A stretch of DNA of 64,000 nt from Methylotenera sp. G11. GTDB lineage: Bacteria; Pseudomonadota; Gammaproteobacteria; Burkholderiales; Methylophilaceae. Shown in pieces: positions 1-8,711 of this stretch; the stretch's first letter is position 1; each line of letters opens with the position of its first letter. The notes below the pieces were generated by a model. That model worked only from the letters and a program-made list of their open reading frames with translations, searched no databases and was not told where the DNA came from. Both the position numbers and the translations under genes were made by a program. The stretch covers positions 1,116,001-1,180,000 of the forward strand of contig NZ_JUHH01000001.1 of NCBI RefSeq assembly GCF_000799735.1, in the 5' to 3' direction.

Positions 1-627
1 ATGGCAGACAAACTAGAGAGAGCGATCGCCTATTTTAATGACAATAATGAATCGCAACTGCCCAGAGCCTATGGTAGTCGCACGCAGATAGTAGATGAAG
101 CACTGAACCCAGTTGGCTTCTCACCTGAATTCACGCTGCCAAGATCATTCAGGAACGCTTTAGTGCAGAGTATAGCTGGCGGAAACACCATGATGTTTAA
201 CCAAGCCGCTAAATCACTGATGGAACAAGCCGGCTTGCAAAAAGTAGTCGCCCACGACTGGTGGCTATACCAGTTGGTGAAAGGCGCTGGCGGCATATTT
301 TATTACGACCCTAAACCAGCATTGTTTTACCGACAGCACACACATTCCGTCATAGGTGCGAATACTTCATTAAAAGCCAGGATTGAACGGATATTCTTTG
401 TTTTTAATGACCGCTTCAAAATCTGGAATAACCTGAACTACACAGCCTTATGTAACAACCGCCACTTACTCACTAAAGATAACCAGGATGTTTTAGATGT
501 ATTCGGAAAATTCCGCGGTGCAAAACTAAAAGATAGAATTCGCTTATTGGAAGTATGCGGGCTTTATCGCCAGACTTGGCGAGGCACACTATCGCTTTGG
601 CTGGCGACTATTATTAATAAAATTTAG
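1..627 (+). CDS. Glycosyltransferase family 2, C-terminal part (gene cut by window edge)
   Basis: The visible 208 residues look like the second half of a GT2 sugar transferase of the rhamnosyltransferase type. A stretch with AGGNTMMFN is followed by HDWWLY, the usual acceptor-side motif of this family, and then by RQHTHSVIGA. The N-terminal GT-A nucleotide-binding half (DxD region) is absent. The reading frame is already open at base 1, and the opening residues (ADKLERAI) match the segment that normally follows the DQDDVW motif. The ATG at base 1 is therefore probably internal and the gene starts upstream. It would add a sugar to a lipid-linked O-antigen or exopolysaccharide precursor on the cytoplasmic face. 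It faces the rest of the polysaccharide cluster, which is on the minus strand. Confidence 0.75.
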   Translation: MADKLERAIAYFNDNNESQLPRAYGSRTQIVDEALNPVGFSPEFTLPRSFRNALVQSIAGGNTMMFNQAAKSLMEQAGLQKVVAHDWWLYQLVKGAGGIFYYDPKPALFYRQHTHSVIGANTSLKARIERIFFVFNDRFKIWNNLNYTALCNNRHLLTKDNQDVLDVFGKFRGAKLKDRIRLLEVCGLYRQTWRGTLSLWLATIINKI

Positions 628-817
628 ATTTTCTTGATAAGAACAGTACAGTATGCATGGAACTGTAGTAACGGCACTTCGCAACTAAAGTACCCCTACC
701 CTGCCCCATCAAACTGGAACCCTCAAGCAGAAAGTGCATACCTAACTAGATGGCGTTTTTTGTTCCGCCAATATCTTTGGGGGTATTCAAGGAATGTCAT
801 TCAGTTACATGAGGAAT

Positions 818-2695
818 TTAAGATTTATTTTTCAATCTAGGTGGCCATGCAAGGCTAAAATCCTCACGATCAGCTAAATTCAAATTGTAAGATGGATCAC
901 TGGCTAATAAGTATTGCCAGTTTTTCTTCATGTAATCAATTTCATTTTGAAATCGCTCCCTTTTTTCTTCAGTATCCTCTAACCCTCGAGTTGCTGACTC
1001 ATGATGGTATAACTCGGCATAGGGCGTCCAAATATTTTTATAACCTCTAATAAACAGCCTTAAACAGAAATCCACATCGTTAAATGCTACTTTGAGATCT
1101 GTTTCATTTAGTCCACCAACCTCTTCATAAAGAGATTTTCTTACAATTAAACAAGCCGCTGTAACAGCACAAAAACTTTGAATCAAATCCGCCCTTCCAA
1201 AGTATCCAGAACTCCCTCGTTTAATACCTTTGTGTGCATGTCCTGCAACTCCACTGACTAGTATTACACCTCCATGCTGAAGTGTATCATCTGGATACCA
1301 CAATCTTGCCCCAACAGCGCCAACCTCAGGGCGAACTGCATGGCTGACCATTTCAGTTAGCCAGTCTGGCGTTATCACTTGAATGTCATTGTTGACAAGA
1401 CCGATCAACTCACCATTCGCATGTTTAACAGCCTCATTATTAAGTGCAGAATAATTAAAAGGTCCCGCATCTCGCAAAACTTTAACTCTTGAGTCAGATT
1501 CTAATAACTGAAAATATTCAAGTGTTTTAGCTTCATCAGAGCCATTGTCTACAATAATAATTTCATATTCAGGATAGGCAGTATCAGCAAGGATGCTATC
1601 AATACACTGTTTTATGAGTTCATAACCATTTCTGGTTGGAATGATAAGACTGACCAAAGGCAGGTTATCAGGCAATGGGTATCGCACACGGAATCCGCTC
1701 GGCGTTAACTCGGCTTTAGCTCCCAAGTCTAGTCGCGACAAATGTTCATTCAATGCGGTAAGGCCTGCATTTAGTGCATATGACTTGTTGTCTATTGCTA
1801 GCGATGTACTTGCACTATGCATGCGCCAGTGATATAGCACCCTGGGGATGTGATGTATATTCTCAGCCCCAATTTTTTCTATACACCGCAAAGCTAAATC
1901 GTAATCCTGCGCGCCCTCAAAACCAAGCCTGAATCCGCCAATATCTCGCACAAGATCCGCTCTGTAAACTCCTAAATGCGTAATAAGATTATGTGAATAA
2001 AATAAATCCTGATTCCAATCACTCTTGAAATACGGGGCTTGCCTGTTTCCGTTTTCATCAATCTTGTCTTCGTCTGAGTATATAAGTTTCAAACCTGAAT
2101 TTTGATGAATGGCATCGGCCACCCAATACAATGCATGCTCACTCAATAGATCATCATGATCCAATAAGGCTAGCCATTCTCCAGTTGCCAATTCAAGCGC
2201 GCTATTTGATGCGGCAGAAATGTGCCCGTTTTGCTCACGAAAGACCACCTTTATACGAGGGTCTTCTTTAGCATAATATTCAAGAATCGACTTAACAGCT
2301 TTATCGGTAGAAGCATCATCAGCAATACATAATTCCCAGTAAGGATAAATTTGCTTGCGAACCGACTCGATAGCTTCAATCAACCACTCGGATTTAGGGT
2401 TGTAAGTTGGCATCACTACCGAAATCAGCGGCTTATGAGGCATATGCTCAATTTTTTGACGCATACAGTTGCGAGTGATATCAGAAAGCATGTCATAAAA
2501 GAGAATCCATTTTTGATAATTATTATTATCATTCGGGACAGCCAACCTGGCCGCAACACCCCTAAAGCCTTCTTGTTTCAACACAGCAACTGTTTTCCGC
2601 ATGGCCTGTAAAAACCCTCCGGAACGTCTGATATGCCGCGGTAAATGGATTGCTATTTGAACAAGTCGCCAAAACTTACGAGTAATGTGATTCAT
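818..2695 (-). CDS. Two-domain glycosyltransferase family 2 protein
   Basis: A 625-residue protein with two GT-A modules. The first opens with PLISVVMPTYNP near residue 90 and has DDASTD and LLDHDD (metal-binding DxD type). The second opens with LVSLIIPTRNG near residue 345 and has IVDNGSDE and a GLVNNDIQV motif. Such tandem GT2 enzymes usually build repeat units of O-antigens or rhamnan-type polymers. No signal peptide is visible, so a cytoplasmic, membrane-associated role is likely. The gene follows the methyltransferase (28 nt gap) as the last gene of a minus-strand polysaccharide operon. The ATG at 2695 lacks a strong ribosome binding site. Base composition is AT-rich compared with housekeeping genes in the window, as is common for O-antigen loci. 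The sugar specificity cannot be read from sequence. Confidence 0.8.
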   Translation of the reverse strand: MNHITRKFWRLVQIAIHLPRHIRRSGGFLQAMRKTVAVLKQEGFRGVAARLAVPNDNNNYQKWILFYDMLSDITRNCMRQKIEHMPHKPLISVVMPTYNPKSEWLIEAIESVRKQIYPYWELCIADDASTDKAVKSILEYYAKEDPRIKVVFREQNGHISAASNSALELATGEWLALLDHDDLLSEHALYWVADAIHQNSGLKLIYSDEDKIDENGNRQAPYFKSDWNQDLFYSHNLITHLGVYRADLVRDIGGFRLGFEGAQDYDLALRCIEKIGAENIHHIPRVLYHWRMHSASTSLAIDNKSYALNAGLTALNEHLSRLDLGAKAELTPSGFRVRYPLPDNLPLVSLIIPTRNGYELIKQCIDSILADTAYPEYEIIIVDNGSDEAKTLEYFQLLESDSRVKVLRDAGPFNYSALNNEAVKHANGELIGLVNNDIQVITPDWLTEMVSHAVRPEVGAVGARLWYPDDTLQHGGVILVSGVAGHAHKGIKRGSSGYFGRADLIQSFCAVTAACLIVRKSLYEEVGGLNETDLKVAFNDVDFCLRLFIRGYKNIWTPYAELYHHESATRGLEDTEEKRERFQNEIDYMKKNWQYLLASDPSYNLNLADREDFSLAWPPRLKNKS

Positions 2696-2723
2696 AAATT
2701 TAAAGGTATGTAAGCTTTTAGAA

Positions 2724-3719
2724 TTAATTATTTTTTATGGTTGGTTTTAAAAATTGTCGAAAAAAACGAGCCAAAAGGCGGAGTGGTCGTGTCATTCGCC
2801 ATGAGTGTGATGATGTGATTGCGTCTATTACGGCGTCACGTTCAGATACTTTTTGATTCAAGCTGACTATCTGGCTATTAATATCGGTTGCGATGAGCGA
2901 TATTAAATTCAAAAACTCAAGAAAAACAAGGTCGGCATGATTATTTTCATTTGATTCTATTTTCAATCCATCAAAAAACACTTTTAGTTTTTTAATCACA
3001 TTGGGTTCACAGCTACAAAATAAAAATTGACGGTATGTTTCTGAAGCAGAAAAGTCCCGCTCAAAAAGATAATTTCTATAATATTGATCCATCAAGGATA
3101 CAACTGGCTTCAGAGCATCAACACGCTCCTTGGCAAAATGCCCTTCCATAAGCGCAGTCCACAACCTGATATCCCCATGCTTAAGAGTGTGTAAATAGTA
3201 GCCCAATGAAGATACTGTCTGAATCGATGCATCAAGATTCGGCAACCCGTGTTCTGCATGTTCAACTAACCAGCGATAAGGTGAATGAAACAGGCTGTTC
3301 CAGTACTCCAAGGCCTTTTGCTCAGCTTTAACTGTTGAAGATGAATCAAATGGGGCTCCGATGATTGTAAGTAAACGCGCAACACGGCATGTATGTGCAA
3401 GAAAGGCTTCTCGACGTGACTCTGGAATATGCTCAAACACATCAAGCGCAACTACCACATCAAAACTTTCATTAGGCAAAATCAGATCTGTGGCATCGCC
3501 AAGAATCATATCGCCGGAATTACGCATCTCCAAAGGGATCTCACGGTCGAGATAGACGATATTGTCATGGGGTAATAATGAACCTAGTAGCTTGTGGGTA
3601 TTGGCACCTACTTCAAGAATGTTAAGTACATGCCCATTTTTACGCACGGCTTCAATCGCGCGACAAGCTATGCCGTAACGCTGATATTGATCGAAAGGAA
3701 TAGATGTATTCTTATCCAT
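2724..3719 (-). CDS. Class I SAM-dependent methyltransferase of the polysaccharide cluster
   Basis: The N-terminal half has the Rossmann-fold methyltransferase signature: motif I ILEVGANTHKL, an acidic residue after the next strand (VYLDRE), then GDATDL and SFDVVVALDVFEHI. This fits the methyltransferase 11/23 type. The C-terminal third is less conserved and ends in an arginine-rich segment (SWRMTRPLRLLARFF) often seen at the tail of O-antigen glycosyl- and methyltransferases. An upstream in-frame ATG exists at 3740, but the one at 3719 is preferred: it overlaps the stop of the wzt gene by 8 nt and has a GGAG upstream, suggesting translational coupling. Position directly after an ABC exporter with a sugar-binding domain suggests a role in modifying or capping the chain. 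That is inference; the substrate is unknown. Confidence 0.7.
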   Translation of the reverse strand: MDKNTSIPFDQYQRYGIACRAIEAVRKNGHVLNILEVGANTHKLLGSLLPHDNIVYLDREIPLEMRNSGDMILGDATDLILPNESFDVVVALDVFEHIPESRREAFLAHTCRVARLLTIIGAPFDSSSTVKAEQKALEYWNSLFHSPYRWLVEHAEHGLPNLDASIQTVSSLGYYLHTLKHGDIRLWTALMEGHFAKERVDALKPVVSLMDQYYRNYLFERDFSASETYRQFLFCSCEPNVIKKLKVFFDGLKIESNENNHADLVFLEFLNLISLIATDINSQIVSLNQKVSERDAVIDAITSSHSWRMTRPLRLLARFFRQFLKPTIKNN

Positions 3720-4935
3720 GGTGAATGGCTCTCCATTCATGATCTATGTACACAAGACCCTCACTGAAGTACTCTCCAGCTACGTTGATTTCAGAAGCAG
3801 CAGCAAGATAATCAACACATACCAAGCCGCCATCAGTAAATAACCCCACATCAATAACGAAAGTGCCTGTCAACAAAGGCAATCTAGGAATCACATATTC
3901 AACAATATGTGTACCGGATGTATAGGGTATGGCCACCTGATCAAGCCGGGTATTAGGACCAAATATATATACCCCCGCAATGTCACGAATTGCTACGCCG
4001 ATCAATAGTTTCGGTAACGGGAGTTTTCCAACTGAATAGGTGATACCTACCGAAAAAGGCTGAAAAGGCGCAAGATTAACAGCACTAACACTCACAGAAG
4101 ATATCATCGCAACTGAGCTGTTATTCGCTGTCAATCTGTTTAGCGATTGCTCTGAAATGGCTGATTTCCGCAGAGAGGCATCACGAAACTGATCTGTTAC
4201 ATAATTGGATTCGCCTGTTTGCTTAACCTTTCCTTGATCAATCCAAACTGCGACATCACAAAATCGCTTTATCTGTTCCAAACTATGAGAAACAAACAGT
4301 ACAGTAGTGCCAGAAGACCGTATTTTCTCCATTTTATCCAGGCATTTCATTTGAAATGCAATATCCCCAACTGCGAGAGCCTCATCCACAATCAAGATAT
4401 CCGGATCCACATGAATTGCAACAGAAAATGCCAACCTTACTGTCATGCCACTTGAATAGGTTTTGACTGGCTGCTCAATAAAATCGCCAATATCAGCAAA
4501 GACAGCAATATCGTCGAAACGCTTGCCTATTTCCTCTTGGCTTAAACCAAGGACGGCAGCATTCATATAAACATTTTCACGTCCCGTGAATTCGGGGTTA
4601 AACCCTGAGCCCAGTTCCAGCAGCGCAGCCACTCTACCACTGGTTTCCACATTGCCGCTCGTGGGAGCGAGCGTGCCGCAGATGATTTGCAGCAAGGTAG
4701 ATTTACCACTACCGTTGCGCCCTACAATCCCGACGGTTTCACCTTTTTTGATTTCAAATGACACATCTTTGAGTGCCTGGAATTCACGGTAATATTGCTG
4801 GGATGGTTTACCGAAAAAACGCTGCATACGCGTCAGCACGAATTGCTTAAGCCTGTCACGCGGTGTTTCATAGATTTGAAAGCATTTATTCAGGTTTTTA
4901 ACGCTGATCACAATATCATCAGAGGACATCAGCAA
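3712..4935 (-). CDS. wzt: O-antigen/polysaccharide ABC exporter ATPase Wzt with C-terminal sugar-binding domain
   Basis: The nucleotide-binding domain occupies about residues 1-250, with Walker A GRNGSGKST, a signature region YSSGMTVRLAFS, Walker B ILIVDEALAVGD and the H-loop VSHS. The remaining 150 residues form a beta-rich domain like Wzt_C, which in Wzt proteins recognises the finished, capped O-antigen before export. At 407 residues the length fits the long Wzt class rather than the short KpsT type. The gene overlaps the permease gene upstream by 17 nt and the methyltransferase downstream by 8 nt, so the three are one transcript. ATGs at 4935 and 4929 are both possible starts. The Wzt_C domain plus an adjacent methyltransferase suggests a terminally modified polymer (inference). 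Confidence 0.88.
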   Translation of the reverse strand: MLMSSDDIVISVKNLNKCFQIYETPRDRLKQFVLTRMQRFFGKPSQQYYREFQALKDVSFEIKKGETVGIVGRNGSGKSTLLQIICGTLAPTSGNVETSGRVAALLELGSGFNPEFTGRENVYMNAAVLGLSQEEIGKRFDDIAVFADIGDFIEQPVKTYSSGMTVRLAFSVAIHVDPDILIVDEALAVGDIAFQMKCLDKMEKIRSSGTTVLFVSHSLEQIKRFCDVAVWIDQGKVKQTGESNYVTDQFRDASLRKSAISEQSLNRLTANNSSVAMISSVSVSAVNLAPFQPFSVGITYSVGKLPLPKLLIGVAIRDIAGVYIFGPNTRLDQVAIPYTSGTHIVEYVIPRLPLLTGTFVIDVGLFTDGGLVCVDYLAAASEINVAGEYFSEGLVYIDHEWRAIHHG

Positions 4936-5767
4936 ACCCCTTCCTGGTCTTTTGAAACAATGCGTAGCCAGCCCAGGCGACTATGGTTGCGGCAACAGTG
5001 TAAATACCTAATCCAGCCCAGTCAGGCAAATGCCCAAAAATCATGACTTCCCGTGTCTGCTCAATCATGAAGGTAAGCGGGTTTGCCATAATCAATGGAC
5101 GGATATCTGCTGGCACTGCCGACACTGGATAAAATACCGGCGCCAAAAATAGCATTACCGTTGTAATCATGCCTATCACCTGACCGACATCACGTATAAA
5201 AACGCCTATAGATGCCAGCATCCAGGCAAAACCAAGTGTGAGAGTGACAAACGGCAGCAATACCAGTGGTATAAACATCGCCGTCCAATGCAAATAACCA
5301 TTGAAAACAACGAATGCAATAAGCAGCACACTCAAACTGACCATGCTATGGAACAGTGCAACAGCCATAGTGATTACGGGCAGGATTTCGAGCGGAAACA
5401 CTACTTTTTTAACGTAATTAACATTGGAAAGAATCAAGTTCGGTGCTCGATTGAGCGCTTCCGAGAACACACCATGTACGATCATGCCGACAAACAGCAC
5501 AAGTGCAAATAGTGTTTTACTATCTCCAGCACCGGTACCCCAACGTGCCTTAAATACGACCGAGAACACAAAGGTATACACCGCCAGCATAAGTACGGGA
5601 TTGAAAAAAGACCAGGCCAAGCCCATTACGGAGCCTTTATAGCGGCCAATAACTTCGCGCCTGGTCATTTGTATAATCAGCTGGCGATTACGCCGCAAGC
5701 TATGCAGCAAAGCCATAAGCGACGCAGGCTGCGCTGCATGCGGGTTGATCGTTGTAGTGTGGGTCAT
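4919..5767 (-). CDS. wzm: O-antigen/polysaccharide ABC exporter permease Wzm
   Basis: An ABC-2 type permease of 282 residues with about six membrane segments and the family hallmark near the N-terminus (REVIGRYKGSVMGLAWSFFNP). It pairs with Wzt to flip or export lipid-linked polysaccharide across the inner membrane. An upstream start is possible in frame at 5845, but the ATG at 5767 overlaps the stop of rmlC by 4 nt (ATGA), gives the usual Wzm length, and avoids a 26-residue extension lying inside rmlC. The chosen start is therefore 5767. It belongs to the minus-strand series rmlA-rmlC-wzm-wzt-methyltransferase-glycosyltransferase. Confidence 0.88.
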   Translation of the reverse strand: MTHTTTINPHAAQPASLMALLHSLRRNRQLIIQMTRREVIGRYKGSVMGLAWSFFNPVLMLAVYTFVFSVVFKARWGTGAGDSKTLFALVLFVGMIVHGVFSEALNRAPNLILSNVNYVKKVVFPLEILPVITMAVALFHSMVSLSVLLIAFVVFNGYLHWTAMFIPLVLLPFVTLTLGFAWMLASIGVFIRDVGQVIGMITTVMLFLAPVFYPVSAVPADIRPLIMANPLTFMIEQTREVMIFGHLPDWAGLGIYTVAATIVAWAGYALFQKTRKGFADVL

Positions 5768-6309
5768 GCAAAGGATTCCGATATGGCCAAGGTTTTGGCT
5801 TGCTGATCTTTCGCAGACAAAGTAGGTTTGCATTCTATAGGCCATTGAATGCCAATGGCCGGGTCATTCCAGGCAATACTACGCTCAAATTCTGGCGCAT
5901 AGTAATCAGTGGTCTTATATAAAAACTCGGCTGTTTCTGAAAGCACTACAAAACCATGAGCGAAACCCTCCGGTATCCATAGCTGTTTTTTGTTATCTGC
6001 AGACAGAATTTCGCCCACCCATTTGCCAAACGTCAGCGAACTTTCACGAAGGTCTACCGCTACATCAAACACTTCGCCTTGCACTACACGCACAAGTTTG
6101 CCTTGTGGCTGTTGAATTTGATAATGTAAACCTCGCAATACGTTCTGAACTGAGCGCGAATGGTTATCTTGCACAAAATTAACTTGCCGGCCAACAGCAA
6201 GCTCAAACTCCGCCTGATTAAAACTTTCAAAAAAGAATCCGCGATTATCACCAAATACTTTGGGTTCCACGATTAGCACTTCTGGGATAGCTGTAAGGGT
6301 AACTTTCAT
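5764..6309 (-). CDS. rfbC: dTDP-4-dehydrorhamnose 3,5-epimerase RmlC
   Basis: A full-length (181-residue) cupin-fold epimerase that converts dTDP-4-keto-6-deoxyglucose to dTDP-4-keto-L-rhamnose. Diagnostic segments are FFFESFNQAEF, VQDNHSRSVQNVLRGLHYQ (catalytic His in the LRGLHYQ motif), GEVFDVAVDLR and WIPEGFAHGF. It starts 2 nt after the rmlA stop and overlaps wzm by 4 nt. The companion genes rmlB and rmlD are not in the window, so they must lie beyond its left edge or elsewhere. The product implies that L-rhamnose or a related 6-deoxyhexose is a component of the exported polymer. Confidence 0.93.
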   Translation of the reverse strand: MKVTLTAIPEVLIVEPKVFGDNRGFFFESFNQAEFELAVGRQVNFVQDNHSRSVQNVLRGLHYQIQQPQGKLVRVVQGEVFDVAVDLRESSLTFGKWVGEILSADNKKQLWIPEGFAHGFVVLSETAEFLYKTTDYYAPEFERSIAWNDPAIGIQWPIECKPTLSAKDQQAKTLAISESFA

Positions 6310-6311
6310 GA

Positions 6312-7193
6312 TCAGATACTTTCCTTTAACAGCTGTAACAGATACTGTCCATAGCCATTCCTGGAAAGTGGAGTTGCAAGTCTTTGCAGTTGCTCAGCAT
6401 TAATATAACCACGTCGATAGGCAATTTCCTCTGGGCAGCAAACCTTGAGTCCCTGTCTGTGCTCTATAGTTTCAATAAAGTTACTGGCCTCGGCCAAGCT
6501 CTCATATGTGCCGGTATCTAGCCACGCATAACCACGCCCCATCACCTCCACATTTAATTGCTTACGCTCCAGATAGATTTTATTCACATCGGTGATCTCA
6601 AGCTCACCACGCGCAGAAGGTTTGATACTTGCAGCGATATCCAACACCTGATTATCGTAGAAGTAAAGTCCTGTCACTGCAAAATGACTCTTAGGCTGCA
6701 CGGGCTTTTCTTCCAGAGAGATGGCGCGACCTTCCTGATCAAAATCGACCACACCATAGCGTTCAGGGTCAGAAACATGATAAGCAAATACTGTAGCACC
6801 TTCATCGCGCATGGCCGCCTGCCTTAACTGATTATCAAAGTCATGACCATAAAAAATATTATCACCAAGCACTAACGCGCTCGGGTCATTACCCACAAAG
6901 TCACGGCCAATAATAAATGCCTGCGCAAGACCATCAGGTGATGGCTGCACTGCATATTGCAGGTTGATACCCCAGTCGGCTCCAGTCCCCAAGAGCGCTT
7001 CAAAGCGTGGCAAATCTTGTGGCGTTGAAATAATAAATATGTCCCGGATGCCAGCCAGCATTAAGGTGCTGAGCGGATAGTAGATCATCGGCTTATCGTA
7101 AATAGGCAGCAGTTGCTTGGAAACGACCTTCGTAACCGGATAGAGTCGTGTGCCGGAACCACCAGCGAGAATTATTCCTTTACGTTTGGTCAT
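6312..7193 (-). CDS. rfbA: Glucose-1-phosphate thymidylyltransferase RmlA
   Basis: The first gene of the minus-strand polysaccharide operon: 293 residues, the typical RmlA length. It has the nucleotidyltransferase signature [16 protein letters not shown] at the N-terminus, then [32 protein letters not shown] and YAWLDTGT. It makes dTDP-glucose from glucose-1-phosphate and dTTP, the first step of the dTDP-rhamnose pathway continued by the neighbouring RmlC. The ATG at 7193 is the only start that keeps the signature at the usual position. Transcription must begin in the AT-rich region between 7194 and about 7430. Confidence 0.93.
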   Translation of the reverse strand: MTKRKGIILAGGSGTRLYPVTKVVSKQLLPIYDKPMIYYPLSTLMLAGIRDIFIISTPQDLPRFEALLGTGADWGINLQYAVQPSPDGLAQAFIIGRDFVGNDPSALVLGDNIFYGHDFDNQLRQAAMRDEGATVFAYHVSDPERYGVVDFDQEGRAISLEEKPVQPKSHFAVTGLYFYDNQVLDIAASIKPSARGELEITDVNKIYLERKQLNVEVMGRGYAWLDTGTYESLAEASNFIETIEHRQGLKVCCPEEIAYRRGYINAEQLQRLATPLSRNGYGQYLLQLLKESI

Positions 7194-7757
7194 GATTGTT
7201 TTTCCAGATTATCTAACAGCATACGTGTCACACCACTTTGCCAATTGAAGAAGTGAAGTTCAAAAGTATTCTTTAAATTTAAACGCGCTTTAAATCAAAA
7301 GAACAACCCCCAATTAATTTTGTAAACAACGAAACTATTAATATATATAAAAATGGAAAATAATTCCATTTATATTAAAAACACAACACCAATACGCTGT
7401 GCAAACTGATTTGCGGAAAAATCGAAAAAATACATGATTACTGAAGAATTACGTCAAGAAGCTGTTTATTGCAGCAGACAAAGCGCAAGCATGACATCTG
7501 CTGTAACAGAAATGAAAACCGAGGCTGGCTAAGCAAGGTAAGGCATCCACACAAAACAAGCGCGTGATTGGCAGCGGAAAACTAACACTTAAGCCCACTT
7601 GCGCTCGTTTGTATCCAGGATAAGCGCCTAAGTTCTGGCTAACGCAAAAATGACGAGGTGAATTGCCGTTTTGCGGCAAGAGAAGATGCCCCGGGCTACA
7701 GGGCTGAAAGGTTTTTAAGGTAAAAGTAAAATAAAGCATCCCTACGGATGCTTGTTG
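7194..7757. other. 564-bp intergenic region between the rml operon and the TauE-type permease
   Basis: Two parts can be seen. The segment 7194-7440 is very AT-rich and should hold the promoter of the minus-strand rml operon. It contains a small hairpin, AAATGGAA-AATAA-TTCCATTT (7351-7371), but no promoter I can name confidently. The segment 7441-7740 is more GC-balanced and rich in short inverted repeats, such as TTGCCG...CGGCAA at 7663-7679. A 96-codon minus-strand frame (7449-7739) begins inside the permease terminator and has a low-complexity Cys/Leu/Ser-rich product unlike a folded protein. I treat it as non-coding and possibly a repeated intergenic element. Confidence 0.5.
7734..7753 (-). 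terminator. Intrinsic terminator of the TauE-type permease gene
   Basis: A perfect 8-bp stem, AAGCATCC-loop CTAC-GGATGCTT, starts 4 nt after the permease stop codon. On the minus strand it is followed by TTTATTTTA. The stem is GC-moderate but the position is right. Confidence 0.7.
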
Positions 7758-8561
7758 TTACAGCAGGGAAACCAGCATTTTGATACTTAACACCAGGAGC
7801 AGTACGCCAAAGATCTTCTTCAGGGTCTGTACCGGCAAGCTTTGTGTCAGCCTTGCGCCTATCGGTGCAGTAAAAAAACTGGGGATAGTCACGAGCAGCA
7901 CGGCCGGCAGGTAAACAAACCCTAGCGTGTATTGCGGGGTGCTGCCCCCTGCCGCAATGCCGTTAATCAGATAGCCGAGCGTGCCGGTAATCGCAATCGG
8001 AAAACCAAGGGCGGCGGAAGTCCCGATCGCTTTGCGGATATCGATATTGCGCCAGTTCAGATAAGGCACCGTCAGCGACCCACCACCTATCGACACCAGC
8101 GCCGATATTGCACCGATACCGAATGCGACCAGGCCTAATTCAGCCTGGCCCGCATCCCTGCCGGAAGCTTGTATTCTTTTACTGCGAAACATCTGCGATG
8201 CCACATACGCCATGAATACGGAAAAGAATATGGCCAGGCCTTTAGAGCTGATTTGCGCTGCAATGAAAGTCGCCAGGAAAGTACCGGCTACAATCGCCGG
8301 CCACATGGCTTTCACCAGGTGCCAGATCACGGCACCGTTGGCATGGTGCGCACGCAGGCTTGAAAATGAAGTGACCATGATGCAGGCCATGGAAGTCCCC
8401 AGCGCGATATGCACCACATTATCGATAGGGAAACCCTGGTGGATAAAAATAGTCGTAAGCACCGGCACCAGTATGCCTCCGCCGCCGATACCCAGCAGAC
8501 CCGCCATAAAGCCGACAAATATGCCCAGCACGATAAAAACCAAAACCAGTTCGATGCTCAC
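7758..8561 (-). CDS. TauE/SafE-family membrane permease (sulfite/organosulfonate exporter type)
   Basis: A 267-residue polytopic inner-membrane protein with about eight hydrophobic segments and the two family repeats: GLLGIGGGGILVPVL near residue 22 and GAISALVSIGGGSLTVPYL near residue 150. Members export or move small sulfur-containing anions such as sulfite or sulfoacetate; the exact substrate cannot be assigned here. Cysteine synthase lies next to it on the same strand and cysE lies further along, so a link to sulfur metabolism is plausible but inferred. A strong hairpin at 8591-8634 separates it from cysK, so it probably has its own promoter. Confidence 0.85.
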   Translation of the reverse strand: MSIELVLVFIVLGIFVGFMAGLLGIGGGGILVPVLTTIFIHQGFPIDNVVHIALGTSMACIMVTSFSSLRAHHANGAVIWHLVKAMWPAIVAGTFLATFIAAQISSKGLAIFFSVFMAYVASQMFRSKRIQASGRDAGQAELGLVAFGIGAISALVSIGGGSLTVPYLNWRNIDIRKAIGTSAALGFPIAITGTLGYLINGIAAGGSTPQYTLGFVYLPAVLLVTIPSFFTAPIGARLTQSLPVQTLKKIFGVLLLVLSIKMLVSLL

Positions 8562-8590
8562 AAGCCGTTCCTTTTAAACCCGTTTCCTTA

Positions 8591-8634
8591 AAACATAGCA
8601 GCGCAGCCTGTTGCAAGGCTGCGCTGCTATGTTT
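8591..8634 (-). terminator. Long perfect hairpin, terminator of cysK
   Basis: A perfect 19-bp stem with a 6-nt loop (GTTGCA) lies about 80 nt downstream of the cysK stop. On the minus strand it runs into TTTTAAGG, which makes it a likely rho-independent terminator. It sits 30 nt upstream of the permease start, so it also insulates that gene. Confidence 0.65.
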
Positions 8635-8711
8635 GTGTTCTCTAAAATCATCCGTTAAGCCTGCAGGCCAATCCATGCAAGTCCCCGAACAATCCCCTGC
8701 GTTAAAATACC

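Noticed and set aside
634-840. 68-codon plus-strand ORF after the partial glycosyltransferase
   Set aside because: No ribosome binding site, no recognisable motif, overlaps the end of the minus-strand glycosyltransferase and begins at a non-ATG codon in AT-rich spacer.
7449-7739. 96-codon minus-strand ORF in the rml-TauE spacer
   Set aside because: It starts inside the permease terminator and has a low-complexity product; treated as non-coding and reported as a spacer feature instead.
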